Source of the DNA: Vairimorpha apis BRL 01
Taxonomy: Eukaryota > Microsporidia > Nosematidae
Direction: 5' to 3'
Length of the DNA stretch: 55,395 bases
Assembly (NCBI GenBank): GCA_000447185.1
Contig: KE647171.1
Location: 1-55,395 of the forward strand
Made by a program: the position numbers and the translations under genes. Positions 34,182-45,000 of the stretch are shown here, one piece after another; position 1 is the stretch's first letter, and the number at the start of each line of letters is the position of its first letter. The notes under the pieces are model-generated. The model had not been told where the DNA came from. It was given only the letters and a program-made list of their open reading frames with translations, and searched no databases.

Positions 34182-34817
34182 ATGATAAATGCATTTTTTC
34201 CAATTATTTTAGGTGCTGAAGGTGTAAAAGATTCGATGTCAAAAATATATAATTTTATCATACCTATACTCGTAGTGATCGACTTTATATTTCTTTTATA
34301 TGTAGTATTTGGTTCAAATGCAAATTTAAATGTATATGATACCTTATTATTGCTTTCACATGGTTCAATTATAGCTGGAATTAGAGCAGCAGCATTATTT
34401 GGCGTATCTGTGGTTACACCTGTTATTGTGTTAATAGTTTTAATTTCATATTACTTTTTATGTAAAAGTCAATTATTTGTCACTTGTGTAACTGCTTTCA
34501 ACACAACAATGATGTTAGGAATAGTTGTAAATGAAGTATTTGCAAGATCTCCTTTTTTATTATCACTGCTAACAGGTTCCATATTAATTGCTGCTATAAT
34601 ATTTGGATTTTTAGCATTTACAAGATTTAAATTACTTGAAAAATTGCACAATGTTTTTGTATGTTATATTGTTATAGGATATCTTATAAGATTGATTTGG
34701 GATATGATATTCCCAGGAACAGAAGATATTGAAATTCAAGGGTTGCCTTTTTTTTATATCACACAAGTTTTAGTTTTTGCAATATTAGTGTTTGTAATAT
34801 TTATAAGGAATAAATAA
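34182..34817 (+). CDS. seven-segment membrane protein, array member 2
   Basis: The 211-residue product has seven hydrophobic stretches of helix length (roughly residues 25-44, 55-75, 80-97, 103-120, 130-150, 160-178 and 190-208). Conserved landmarks shared with the next two genes are LLLLSHGSI, FNTTMMLGIVV and LLEKLHNVFVCYIVIGYL. It has the highest sequence complexity of the set and is probably the best template for the family. No known transporter signature is seen. The plan could suit a small transporter or an organelle membrane protein, but that is inference. No signal peptide precedes segment 1. Confidence 0.82.
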   Translation: MINAFFPIILGAEGVKDSMSKIYNFIIPILVVIDFIFLLYVVFGSNANLNVYDTLLLLSHGSIIAGIRAAALFGVSVVTPVIVLIVLISYYFLCKSQLFVTCVTAFNTTMMLGIVVNEVFARSPFLLSLLTGSILIAAIIFGFLAFTRFKLLEKLHNVFVCYIVIGYLIRLIWDMIFPGTEDIEIQGLPFFYITQVLVFAILVFVIFIRNK

Positions 34818-36010
34818 TTTATATTATGTTTGTAACAAATTAAAAATATTGTAATTTTTTTCAAATAAAATCTGAAATTGTACAAATTAATTATAAACTG
34901 CAGCAATTTTTTATATAATTTATCTTAAAAATATATTTAAATAAATTTTTTGTATATTGACGTTTTATTAATTTAAATTAACAGTTTAGGATCTTAAATA
35001 AAACTTTAAAAATTTATAATTTCTTCCAAAAAATAGCTTTTGACTATATATTCAAAAAGATTGTTTAAATAAATTATATTTTTTGAATAATCATGATAAA
35101 TACATAATTATTTTTGTCGTTGATTTTTTTAAAATTTAATGAATATTTTTATGAAATTAAAATAAATAATTATTGAATAATAATAATAACTAATTCTGTA
35201 ACCTTTTTTGTAAAACATTATTGTCATGTAAAATATCTTTTTTTTAAATTTAAATTTAGTGTTATTTGAAGATTATTTGTAAAAATTTAATTAAATATTT
35301 TATACAAATCATTATAATTTCTTTTTATTTTTAAAAAATAATATTCATTAAAATATAATTAAAAATTTAGTTTAAAAAATCTTCGCCATAATCTTAAAAT
35401 GTTTTTCTTTATAAGATCATATAAATTTGATTGTTTATATTTTCTTTTTTATAATAAGTAATTAAATTATACTCGCTATTATTTTAAAATGTTAATATTT
35501 TCTCTAATTTTCTATTTATTAAAAAATGTATTTTTTATATTTTCTTTTGTTAAAATTATATTCAAAAACAAAAAATTAAAAATAATAAAAAAAATTTAAT
35601 TTTTTTAATAAATATGTTATTTTACCACGGTTATCGTATCTTATACAATATACAACTATAAAAAAAATTATATAATATTTAATTAGTTTTTTTTAGCAAT
35701 GAAAATATATTTTGATATTGTTCAAATTAAAAATACAAATTTTTATTTTTTATTTCAATAACTAAATTAAAACAATACATTTAGATAAAATTTTTTTGAT
35801 AAAAATATTACATTTTATACATATTATTTTGTAAGAACAAAAAATGACCTATTTAATTTACAAAAACGTAACATTTATTTTTAATACAATTTATAAAAAA
35901 AATTGAGTTGTATAATTAAATCTATTATTTGTTTGAAACTTTTATTTTTTACAATTATTATTTGTCATTTATTGTATTAAATATTAACAATAATTAATTA
36001 TTAAATATTT
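34818..36010. other. AT-rich spacer
   Basis: Nothing identifiable is seen. Confidence 0.5.
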
Positions 36011-36631
36011 ATGATCACCACAACATTAGATAGTTCGATAACAGATGATTATACAATAATGTATATAGCACCAGAAATACTTTTTATTTTATTAGTTGTA
36101 GACGTTATAATATTATTTTATATGTTGTTCAGTAATGATCAAAGATTCAAAAAGTATTCAAATTTTTTTTTATTATTTCATGGCACTATTCCATTTATAG
36201 GTAAAATAGCTTCTATGCTAACTATACCTCCTTTACTAACTTTATTAACTATAATAATAATATTTTGTATGTATTTAATTTTAACTGATAATGATATTAT
36301 ATATCTAATAATTATTACATTTAATACCATAACAATGGCAGGAATTATAATTCAAACAATTATAGGAGTATCAACATTAGCAAAAATTTTCAAAGCAATA
36401 ATTTTTTCAATAACATGTTTTATGATTTTAGTTTTGGCTTTAAAAAGACAGGAAAAATTGTATAAAACACATTTGATTTTAGTTTGTTACATAGTATTAG
36501 CATTTTTAATTGATCTTAAAATGGGTTCCAATATATTGAAAAACGGTGAAAAATCAAATGTTGAAATTTTAGTTTCGGTAATTTTTTTGGTTATTTGCAT
36601 GATTGGATTAATATTTACGATAATTACATAA
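36011..36631 (+). CDS. seven-segment membrane protein, array member 3
   Basis: This 206-residue paralogue of 34182-34817 keeps the three landmarks as FLLFHGTIPFIG, FNTITMAGIII and KLYKTHLILVCYIVLAFL in the same order and at similar spacing. It also has about seven membrane segments. A polar N-terminus of about 25 residues precedes the first helix. Sequence identity is modest, so the duplication is not recent. The C-terminus ends within the last helix, with no tail. Function unknown. Confidence 0.82.
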   Translation: MITTTLDSSITDDYTIMYIAPEILFILLVVDVIILFYMLFSNDQRFKKYSNFFLLFHGTIPFIGKIASMLTIPPLLTLLTIIIIFCMYLILTDNDIIYLIIITFNTITMAGIIIQTIIGVSTLAKIFKAIIFSITCFMILVLALKRQEKLYKTHLILVCYIVLAFLIDLKMGSNILKNGEKSNVEILVSVIFLVICMIGLIFTIIT

Positions 36632-36892
36632 TAAATTTTTTTACAATTTTTATACTATTTAGTACAATTTCTATATTTTTTTAATATTTATTTTTTGTGG
36701 TATAAAGAAAAAAAATATCATTATATAATTTAAATTAAAAGTTATTTTATTTTTAATATTAATTTTTTTTAATGTTTTTTTATCAAAAATATGAAAAAAT
36801 GTATTATTACAATACAAAATTATATAATAAATTCGTTATCTATAATTTATATAATATTAGCATTTTATACTTCAATTTTATGATAGTATATT
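36632..36892. other. AT-rich spacer
   Basis: Nothing is seen before the inverted repeat. Confidence 0.5.
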
Positions 36893-37001
36893 AAAAACAA
36901 TTGATAATAAAAGAAATAATTATATCTAAAATCTCTTTTAAATTAAAATAAAATATTTTTTTAAAAATATATAAATATTTCTTTTATTATCAATTGTTTT
37001 T
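36893..37001. repeat. long inverted repeat (26-bp perfect arms)
   Basis: AAAAACAATTGATAATAAAA plus GAAATA (36893-36918) is exactly complementary to 36976-37001, with a 57-base AT-only loop. With one mismatch the arms extend a further seven bases inward. It lies between two paralogous membrane-protein genes. It may be a foldback or MITE-like element, or part of a transcript end that forms a hairpin. Confidence 0.85.
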
Positions 37002-37335
37002 GTTAAAAATGTTATAATTAAAGATTCAATTTTTATTTATTTTAATGACGTCATTATGATTTGAGGATTATTTCCAATCAAATATAGGCAATTAATCATT
37101 ATATTATAAAATTAGTAAATTTAACAAAATTTGAAGAATTATTTCTAAATTTTTATAATTTTAATGTTTGATTAAAAAATTAAATTTTAATACAATAATC
37201 TTACATTTAAAAATCTTTTATTCAATATATATTTAAATGTTTAAAAAATTTTGTTTTATTTTTATTTTTATTGATCAATTTTAAAACAATGAAATAATTT
37301 TTTAATAATCATAGTATGAAAAAATATGAAAACAT
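37002..37335. other. AT-rich spacer
   Basis: Nothing identifiable is seen. Confidence 0.5.
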
Positions 37336-37922
37336 TTGATGATTTCATTTGTACCACCTTATAATTTACTTTTTCAAATTTTAATAGCAATAGATTTAAT
37401 AATTTTACTTGGTCTGTCAAAGACACTTTACAAAGGATATAAAAATATAACTAACATAATTTTATTGTTACATGGTGGATTCATTATTATAATTAACGGA
37501 ATATACTACTTTAATGTTTTAAGCATTGTCACGTTGCTTATATTTATTTTTGTTATTAGTTTATTTGCTTTTATATTGAAACAAGAATACTTAAAAAAGA
37601 TTATTTTAATAATAAATTCTGTTTTTTTATGTGGAATAGTTGAAAAAAGTATTATTGGTGTCAAGATTTTTAGTCCAAGGTTTGGAATAGGTATTATATC
37701 CATTACCTTTCTTGTTACATTAGTTCTAGGGATAACCAAATATAATTTATTAATGAAAATACATACTATTTTAGTTTGTTATACATTAGCATCATATTTA
37801 GTATCTTCAATTACAGGTATTGAAATGTTAAGTGGTAATTATGACATTATTACTTTTTTTCCTCTTTTTTGATCGGTTTATGGATTTTATTTAGTATTAT
37901 TTTTTATGAATTTGTATTATAA
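37336..37922 (+). CDS. seven-segment membrane protein, array member 4, frameshifted near 3' end
   Basis: The main frame (37336-37872, 178 residues) keeps LLLHGGFIII, INSVFLCGIVE and LLMKIHTILVCYTLASYL and six membrane segments, then stops after DIITFFPLF. A second frame just beyond encodes FLIGLWILFSIIFYEFVL, a perfect seventh helix, ending at 37922. The two join if the 7-T run at 37854-37860 has one more T. The paralogues confirm that a seventh helix is expected. I therefore annotate the whole interval as one gene with a one-base discrepancy. Function unknown. Confidence 0.75.
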
Positions 37923-39428
37923 ATATTAAAAGTTTTATTTATAAAGCTAATTTTCAGTTACTATCATATTGAATAATATTACTGTGAATATTACATATTA
38001 AAAGTATATTTTAAAAACATTTAAAAAATTAAATAATAAAAATTGCACTTAAGAATAATTAAAAAATTATATGTAAATTTTAATAATAAATATGTAATTA
38101 ACTTAAATTTAAAATTTTATGTATTTTTAATTTAATTTTTTTTTATATATAAATATTTTAAATAAAAAAATTATTTTTTTGGTAATTATTCATATATATT
38201 ATGCTAGTAAAGTAAAAGTTGTATAATTTAAATGTATGCAATTAATCAAATAAAAAATATAAAACAGATTTTTAAAAAATTTTTTACATTATTTTTAGAA
38301 TAATTTGTTTTTTTTTCTTATGGATTATCTATGATTATATATAAATTTTTACACATTTATTAGTTGAATAAAAAAAAATTAATGTTTCATTTTTTTAAAA
38401 TGAAACATGACACAACTAATTTTTTATATAAAATCATTATTTAAAATCTTTATAATTTATCTAAATACGAAACAAAAAATTATACGTTTAAAGTTGTTTT
38501 TTTATTTTTTATGTATAAAAGTTGAATAATATTTTAAATGTGTAAATTAAACTATATCATATTAAAAAAAATTTATATGATGTTTTTAGAAAAATTTTAA
38601 ATATACATTATTAAGTTTTTTACCTGTATAAATAAATTTTACAACTTATAACATAAATATTATAATCACTTTTTGTTTATTTTTACATAATATTATAAGA
38701 TGTTTAGTTAAATTAATAAAAGACTCGTAGTTTGATTGTTTTTGAAATTTACAACTATAGATTTATTTTTTATTTGTTAAAGTTTGTATTAAAATTTTTT
38801 TGAAATAATCCTTTAATACAGTAACAAACATATATTAAAATTTAATTACTTAATATTAATTAAATAAATTCGTTTTTTGTTTAAATTATAAATAATTTGT
38901 AATAAAATAAATGCGATTTCAAACATAATGAGAAAATAATTGAATAAATAATTTATACAATCATATTATGTAGATATTTTTGATTAAAATGATCTTATGA
39001 TTTATAATGTTTATTTCATAAAAGTTAATATAAATCATTAGATAAAATAAATGTAAATTAAGATTAAAATGAAAAATATAACCGAATAAAATTTAGACTA
39101 TAATATTTTTTCACATAAATAATAAACATTATAATATAAAAAATATTCCTAAAAACATATTTTATAATTTAAAAGTTATTAAAGCTTTAATAAATTAGTT
39201 TTAATAAAGTACTTTTTTAAAAAGTACTATCTATTGTAAAAAATATAAATATAAAATATAGCGTGTTTAAGATTTTAATATTTTTAATTTTTTAAGATAA
39301 AAAATATTTCATACATTAATACTGTTTGAAATTTAATGAATTTGACAAAAATTAAGTTTAAATTTTTATATATAATAAAATAATTTATACGTTACATTAA
39401 AATAAAATAAATTAAAGCCCATATAATT
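37923..39428. other. AT-rich spacer
   Basis: Contains the CCC motif at its right end. No gene is seen. Confidence 0.5.
39418..39420 (+). promoter_or_regulatory. CCC start-proximal motif
   Basis: CCC lies 9-11 bases before the ATG at 39429 and supports that start. Confidence 0.45.
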
Positions 39429-39725
39429 ATGGAAATTTCAAATTTAGAACATAAAAAAAATACATTAATTTCATACTTTAAATCACAAGGATTTTATGTA
39501 AATGATGGCATAAAATACGGAATTGATTTTTTAATCTATACAGACGATCCTTCTAAAGTTCACTCTAAATATGCTATTCTTATTGAAAATAATCATTCAT
39601 TTTTTGACCTAATGAGTGTTCAACGTGTTTGTAATTCTGTAAATAAAGAACTAATCGTTGTAGTTTTTAAAGGATGTAATTCTTTTGATTTATTTAAAAT
39701 TGATAGATTTTTAAACAATATGTGA
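39429..39725 (+). CDS. tRNA-splicing endonuclease catalytic subunit (Sen34/Sen2 type)
   Basis: The 98-residue product is a bare catalytic domain of the tRNA intron endonuclease family, which cuts pre-tRNA at the exon-intron borders. The diagnostic stretch GIKYGIDFLIY...VHSKY...VNKELIV supplies the conserved triad Tyr37, His45 and Lys73 in the family's spacing, so it is probably active. It lacks the long N-terminal extension of yeast Sen2 and Sen34, so I cannot say which it represents; Sen15 is less likely because it lacks the triad. A Sen54-like structural partner is encoded at 51.0-51.9 kb. Confidence 0.85.
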   Translation: MEISNLEHKKNTLISYFKSQGFYVNDGIKYGIDFLIYTDDPSKVHSKYAILIENNHSFFDLMSVQRVCNSVNKELIVVVFKGCNSFDLFKIDRFLNNM

Positions 39726-40290
39726 ATTTTTAACTTTTAAATTATTAATAAAAAAATTTATAATATAATTTTACTGAAAATTCGGAATACTTTGACATTT
39801 CATTTTTTTTAATTGCAAAATTTTATTTTTGTATTAAAGTAAGAATAATTGTTTGATCTGTTGATAGATTATTATCTTAAACAAATAAAATATAATTTTA
39901 GAATTTATGATTATTATAAATTTATACGTGATGATTGTAATAAAAAATAATTATTAAACTTTTTTCTATAAAATACTAAGTTTAGTATTCCTTTTAAAAA
40001 AATATTATTAGATTGCTTGTATTAGATATAACTAAATTTTTATTATAGAATATGCTAATCATAATATATTTTATAAATTTTAATTAATTATTTCAATCTA
40101 AATATTAATTAAAAATATTTATAACTGTTTTATCATCTCAAAATCAAAAATGCTTGCAAGTTAATTTTAAATGTATTTAAAAAACAATTTAATTTATCTT
40201 AAATATTTATAAAGTTATGAAAAATGATTATTATTTATAATAATCTTATATAAATATTTATTTAAATAAAAATTTCATATTTATTTTTTG
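39726..40290. other. AT-rich spacer
   Basis: Nothing identifiable is seen. Confidence 0.5.
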
Positions 40291-41038
40291 TTATTCACCA
40301 GCTATTTGTTCTTTTTTTTGAGCCGTATATTCTTTAATTTTATTTTCTTTTTCATCAACCCAATCTGAAAAATAATTTATTCCTATAAAATAAGCACCAT
40401 TTAAAAATAAAATCATTGCACAAATAAAAAACAAAAAACATCATATATTTTTGATCTATAATGTGAACCATGTAAAGAAGCAAAGAATGCTGGAATTCTA
40501 AATAAATCTATAAACGATATTACAGCAAATGTACCAGTACATATTTCTGCAAAACAACTTTGAACTTTTTCTGATCCTGCTACTAAAATTAAAAAAATAA
40601 AATATGCAATTCCAAGAATTAAAGCTGCTTCCAATATATTGTTTATTCTAAATAGTAAACATGATAAGTATGATACAGAAAACCCATTTATGAGACTAAT
40701 AAATATATTTTTAAATTTATCATTTACACTCAATATGGCACATATAGGTGCTGCTATCAACGATATGAGATCAGCCGTTCCCGTAAGTCTTCCTCTAAGT
40801 ACAGTTGTTATGCATAAATTTGCTCCAAATAACACTCCTTGCATTATGACCGCTTGTTTTTTTAATCCTCCAAAAAACGATTTTCGTAAAATTAAGAAAA
40901 ACAGTAAAATACATAGCCATATTCCATAAAATATACTACTAAATAGAGAAAAATTTTCTGTTGGATCTGAAAACTGTGGAACAATATATGTTACTTCTGT
41001 GTCTAATTTACATGTTATAAAACGTAATAAAAAAACAT
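40291..41038 (-). CDS. multi-pass membrane protein with two frameshifts
   Basis: An uninterrupted frame of 143 codons (40844-40413) is only the middle of the gene. Upstream, the same frame continues through VTYIVPQFSDPTENFSLFSS and a membrane helix to just after an ATG at 41038. It joins that ATG if the 7-T run at 41029-41035 gains one base. Downstream, a second frame supplies CAMILFLNGAYFIGINYFSD and a charged tail ending QIAGE at 40291; it joins through a missing T in the runs near 40430-40442. The whole protein would be about 248 residues with roughly seven membrane helices and an acidic, Lys-rich cytosolic tail. Family not recognised. Confidence 0.65.
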
Positions 41039-41143
41039 TTTAAAGAAGGAGATAAAAATAAATTTCTTATTTGTTTAAAGGAGAAAATAGATAAATCAAT
41101 TTATCTTAAAGGACTTAAATTTGATGACATAAAACTTTTATGA
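41019..41143 (+). pseudogene. possible C-terminal coding remnant
   Basis: A plus-strand stretch overlapping the 5' end of the minus-strand membrane gene reads KKHFKEGDKNKFLICLKEK, then IDKSIYLKGLKFDDIKLL, and stops at 41143. Codon and residue use are protein-like, but no ATG lies in frame before an upstream stop. It may be the tail of a gene destroyed by rearrangement, or a gene end whose start is hidden by another homopolymer error. Family unknown. Confidence 0.35.
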
Positions 41144-41464
41144 AATTAATATCGTACTATTCTAATTTATTAACTTATATTAAGTCGTATGTATAAATGC
41201 GAATTATTTTTGTGTTATTCTATAGTTTTAAAATGTCTTAAATCATTTTGAAACAAAAACATTTTATATAAATTTATTTGTACAAATTTTTTTAATTTAT
41301 AATATAAAACATTATTTATAAAATTTTATAATTTCTAAATTTAATTTGTTTTATCATTCAAATTTTTAATAAAATAAATAATTTAATTTAGAATATATAT
41401 TTTTAAATTTTACAACATATGTGCTATTTATATATTGGTTATTTATGTTTTTTAATGTAAAATG
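41144..41464. other. AT-rich spacer
   Basis: Nothing identifiable is seen. Confidence 0.5.
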
Positions 41465-41520
41465 TGAATAAGTTATTGGTTATAAATTTATTAATAACTT
41501 AAAAACCAATAACTTATTCA
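41465..41520. repeat. inverted repeat, perfect 17-bp arms
   Basis: TGAATAAGTTATTGGTT at 41465-41481 is exactly complementary to 41504-41520, with a 22-base loop. In RNA it would form a stable hairpin. It lies in a spacer with no gene within 500 bp on either side. Confidence 0.85.
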
Positions 41521-42102
41521 TTTTTTTATTCTATAAACAATTGTTTCAAACATTTCTAATTAAAAACATTATTCTAAATCATATTAGAAACAATACATAA
41601 TTTTATTTTATAATCATATATGATAATTTTTTCATTTATAATAAATATATTAAATTTATATATTTTAACATAATAAAAAAATTTATCTGATAATTAAAAA
41701 TGACAAGAATTGTGAATCTAACTAAAAAATTATACTTTATTATTATTATTTTTTTGTTTAATTTAAATTTTTAATTTTGTAATTCTAATCAATTATTTTT
41801 ACATGTAAAAAACTTTGTATTTATTATACAGAAATTTATTATTTACACCGTTTTAAAAAAAATTTACGGTAAATGTTATTCAAATAAAGCTAAAATGATA
41901 AATTTTTAAATATATAAAAAATTGTTCCGTAACTATTTCTTTAAAATTTTTTTATTTATCTATTAATAAAATATTAATAAAATAATTTAATAATTTTTTT
42001 CTAATAAATTGCAAAAAACTTAACTATTGTAATTCAAATAAAAACTTTTAAAATATAAATTTTTAATTATAAAAATGATTTTCATTTTTTAACAAACATA
42101 AT
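41521..42102. other. AT-rich spacer
   Basis: Nothing identifiable is seen. Confidence 0.5.
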
Positions 42103-42402
42103 ATGATACTAAATATAAAATTTGATTCAAATTTATATTTAAAACTTATTTTTGTTAGCCCTACTGACATGTCAGAAGATAAAATAATTTATAATTCTCT
42201 TAAAGAATTAATTTATACTTCAATAGGTGTATTTTATACTTCAAGTATTCTTATTAGAAGCATCCCACGTATTATGGAAGTAATAAAATATCATATTATA
42301 AAACTATTTTGTACAAGATTAGGATTTTTTGGTAAATTATTTTTTAATGGATATATATATTTTAATAAAACAAGATTTCCATATTTTTATATTAGAAGTT
42401 GA
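42103..42402 (+). CDS. small conserved-looking protein, possible Pop5/Rpp14-like
   Basis: The 99-residue product is basic and mixed alpha/beta in appearance, without a signal peptide. The order of elements is a beta-rich start, SEDKIIYNSLKELIYTSIG (helix), then SILIRSIPRIMEVIKYHIIK (strand, then helix), then a beta-rich basic end. It loosely follows the plan of Pop5/Rpp14, the small protein of RNase P and MRP, where a strand containing RVPR precedes a helix. The similarity is weak and could be chance. It is placed among RNA-processing genes (Sen subunits, RRP5). No CCC motif is seen. Confidence 0.5.
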   Translation: MILNIKFDSNLYLKLIFVSPTDMSEDKIIYNSLKELIYTSIGVFYTSSILIRSIPRIMEVIKYHIIKLFCTRLGFFGKLFFNGYIYFNKTRFPYFYIRS

Positions 42403-42853
42403 TATGTAAAATAGTGTACTAAATTTTATATTTTTAAATGATTAAATAAAAAAAGTTTATTTTAGAATTACAGAAAATTTAAACTTATACATTTAAATAA
42501 TGTTACTAAATTTTTTATTTTCAAAATTTTTCATATAAGTAATTTTATATTATTTTTTAATAATATATTTAGTTACGTTTTCAGTCTAAAATTTTAAATT
42601 TATCAATAAAAACTAATTTAAAATATAAAAAATTGTCGTCTATAATAAATTATACTTATTTATAAATATTTTTTTGTAGATTTTTTAATGATTAAAATTT
42701 AAAATTACTTTTTAAAATAAGAAAAACATATTTATGTCTAAAAATAATCAAGTAAAATAATTTAAATAGAAAAATAAATTCTTTAATATTAAAATCGACC
42801 CATACATTTTATTTCAATTGTACCTTTAGTAATAATCTTCCATTACCCCATTA
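42403..42853. other. AT-rich spacer
   Basis: Contains the CCCC motif just before 42854; nothing else is seen. Confidence 0.5.
42846..42849 (+). promoter_or_regulatory. CCCC start-proximal motif
   Basis: CCCC lies 5-8 bases before the ATG at 42854. Confidence 0.5.
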
Positions 42854-44586
42854 ATGAACACTTATTTGTATGGAAAACTTACTAGAAATAAATTTTATAC
42901 ACCAGCTCGTACATATACACATAACACTTCGTTTCCTGCACATTTAAAGATTAACACATATCATCCTGTATTATATACAGATAAAATTCAAATATTCTAT
43001 ACTTCTCCGATTTTTAATACTTATGTAATATCTGTTGAAGAAAATGTTACAAAATTATATTCTCAAGATGAAAAATTAACTATTATTAAAAAAGTTGATT
43101 TGTTAGATTCTAAAATGTATACTGTTAAAATAGTAAATGAAACAGATACATTACGTATATGTGAAATTTATGAATATGATCAATGCTTTGTAGGAAAGCA
43201 AATTGAAGGAAAATTAGAAATTCGTAAAAATAAATATTTTGTCAATACTCCATTTGGTATTCATCCGTGTATTTTGCAAAATAATATAATAAAAAAGAAA
43301 ATTGATGTAAAGATTTGGAAAATGGAAGGAAATAAGATGATGTTTGTTGAAATTAACAATCCTATTAAAGGACAAATTGAAGTTAATATTAATGAAATAA
43401 GAGATAATATTATTTTAGTCAGTAAAGATAATATAAGAGGTGTAATAATTTCTAATATTTTAGATGAATTTTCTTTTGATAAAATTTGCGTTAACAAAGA
43501 AAATATGCTTAAAACTGATAAACTAGATGATAATTTAGGAAAGGGAAATCATAATAAAATAAAAACAAAAAAAGAAAAATAATTTTACATGATGCTGATA
43601 ATAAAGAAAAAATGAGTTAAAAACTTTACTAGTTTACGTTAGAGAAGAATTACTCGGTTTTTATATTTTTGATATTGTAAAAAAATTAAAATTAATGATC
43701 AAATTGAAGCTGTAATAATTAGTAAATTAGACGACCGTCTTGTTTTAAAATACCAAACTTATAACGGATTTATAAAATTAGAAAATATAAGAACAAATGT
43801 TAAAAATCTTATTACTGGAAAAATTATTAAGATAGATAATGATGGTTTTGAAATAAGTCAGATTCAAGGGATTTCAATATCATTTGATGAAAAAATTGAC
43901 AGTGAAGAAATTGTTGAGAAAAACTCATCTGATACTATTAACGATATTTATAATAAAATTAAGAAATTTGCAGAATTTAAAAGATATGATAATATTACTG
44001 ATTTATATTATAAGATAATTTCATCATTATCAACAGTAGATATGAATAATTTAACAATCGTATATATTAATGTACTTTTTTTGAGACATTCAAATGATGA
44101 AATTAGTACACATGAAATTATTAATGAGCTTAAAAAAACTTTAAAATGGTGTACTAATGTAGAACAAATAGGATTAAATACAAACAGTTTAGAAATAATA
44201 GAATATATTTTTAAAAAACTAAAACTAGAAAGCTCTTTTATCATTTATTAGAACAAAGCTTTATAAATAGAAAAGACACATTTAATTTAATTAAAAACAA
44301 TCTAGAGTATATATCTTCATCAATTGAATTAATATATAAATACGATAAAAATCCAAAATTAATAGTGGAGAAGGTTATTGATAATAGTTTTGAAGGTTGG
44401 AAAGGATATATTGAAAATGAAAGTAATAAGAGAGTATTATTCAGAAGAGTTATCAATATGAAATGGAAAACTAATGAGATGAAGGAATGGTTTAGAATGT
44501 GGATGAAATACGAAAAAGAAGAAGGTAATAATGTGGATGAAGTCAGAGAAAGAGCAATAGAATTTGTTAAAAATAATAAAAAATAA
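42854..44586 (+). CDS. RRP5: rRNA biogenesis protein RRP5 (S1 plus HAT repeats), four frameshifts
   Basis: RRP5 is a nucleolar protein needed for early cleavages of pre-rRNA. The first 242 codons (to 43582) contain S1-like, beta-rich repeats such as FVGKQIEGKLEIRKNKYFV. The coding then continues through fragments KTLLVYVREELLGFYIFDIV, then INDQIEAVIISKLDDRLVLK, to a helical C-terminus. The end (NKRVLFRRVINMKWKTNEMK, then EWFRMWMKYEKEEG and VRERAIEFV) matches the HAT-repeat end of RRP5. Breaks lie in A-runs near 43567-43573, 43607-43612, 43679-43685 and 44213-44218, and each is resolved by one extra A. The joined product of about 577 residues is far shorter than yeast Rrp5 (about 1,700), implying loss of most S1 repeats. 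Confidence 0.8.
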
Positions 44587-44596
44587 TATTTTTGTG

Positions 44597-45000
44597 TTAA
44601 TATTTATTTATTAAATCCTGAATTTTACCTGTATCTTCTTCTAATTTATCATTTATTTTTTTTGTATTTCTGTCCTTTTTTGTAAATATGTTTTAATTTT
44701 ATTTTTAACATTTTTAACAGTTATAATGTTTTCTTGTATTTTATCACATAATATATTAATCTTATCATTTATTTGTTGTATTTCAGTGTTTATAAAATCA
44801 TTATTAAAGAAATTAATAATTTTTTGTAATTCCGTTTTTAATTTATCAGATTCTTTAATGAATTCACTGTTTATCATTTCTTTTATATTTATACTACATG
44901 CATCAAATTCTTTTTTTAACTCATATTTATGTTTTTTTGATTTTGTAGATAATTTTTTTTCGATTATTTTTAAAATTTCTGCAGATTCTTTGTTTGACAT
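44597..45000 (-). CDS. coiled-coil protein, frameshifted near 3' end
   Basis: The frame from 45000 (115 codons to 44653) is Lys/Glu/Ile-rich and helical throughout, with heptad-like spacing, and has no leader or membrane segment. After QKRTEIQKK it stops, but the next frame continues INDKLEEDTGKIQDLINKY to 44597, the same helical style. The two join if the 8-A run at the stop is one base longer. The family is not recognised; a cytoskeletal, kinetochore or tethering role cannot be told apart. It converges tail to tail with RRP5, about 10 bp apart. Confidence 0.65.
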
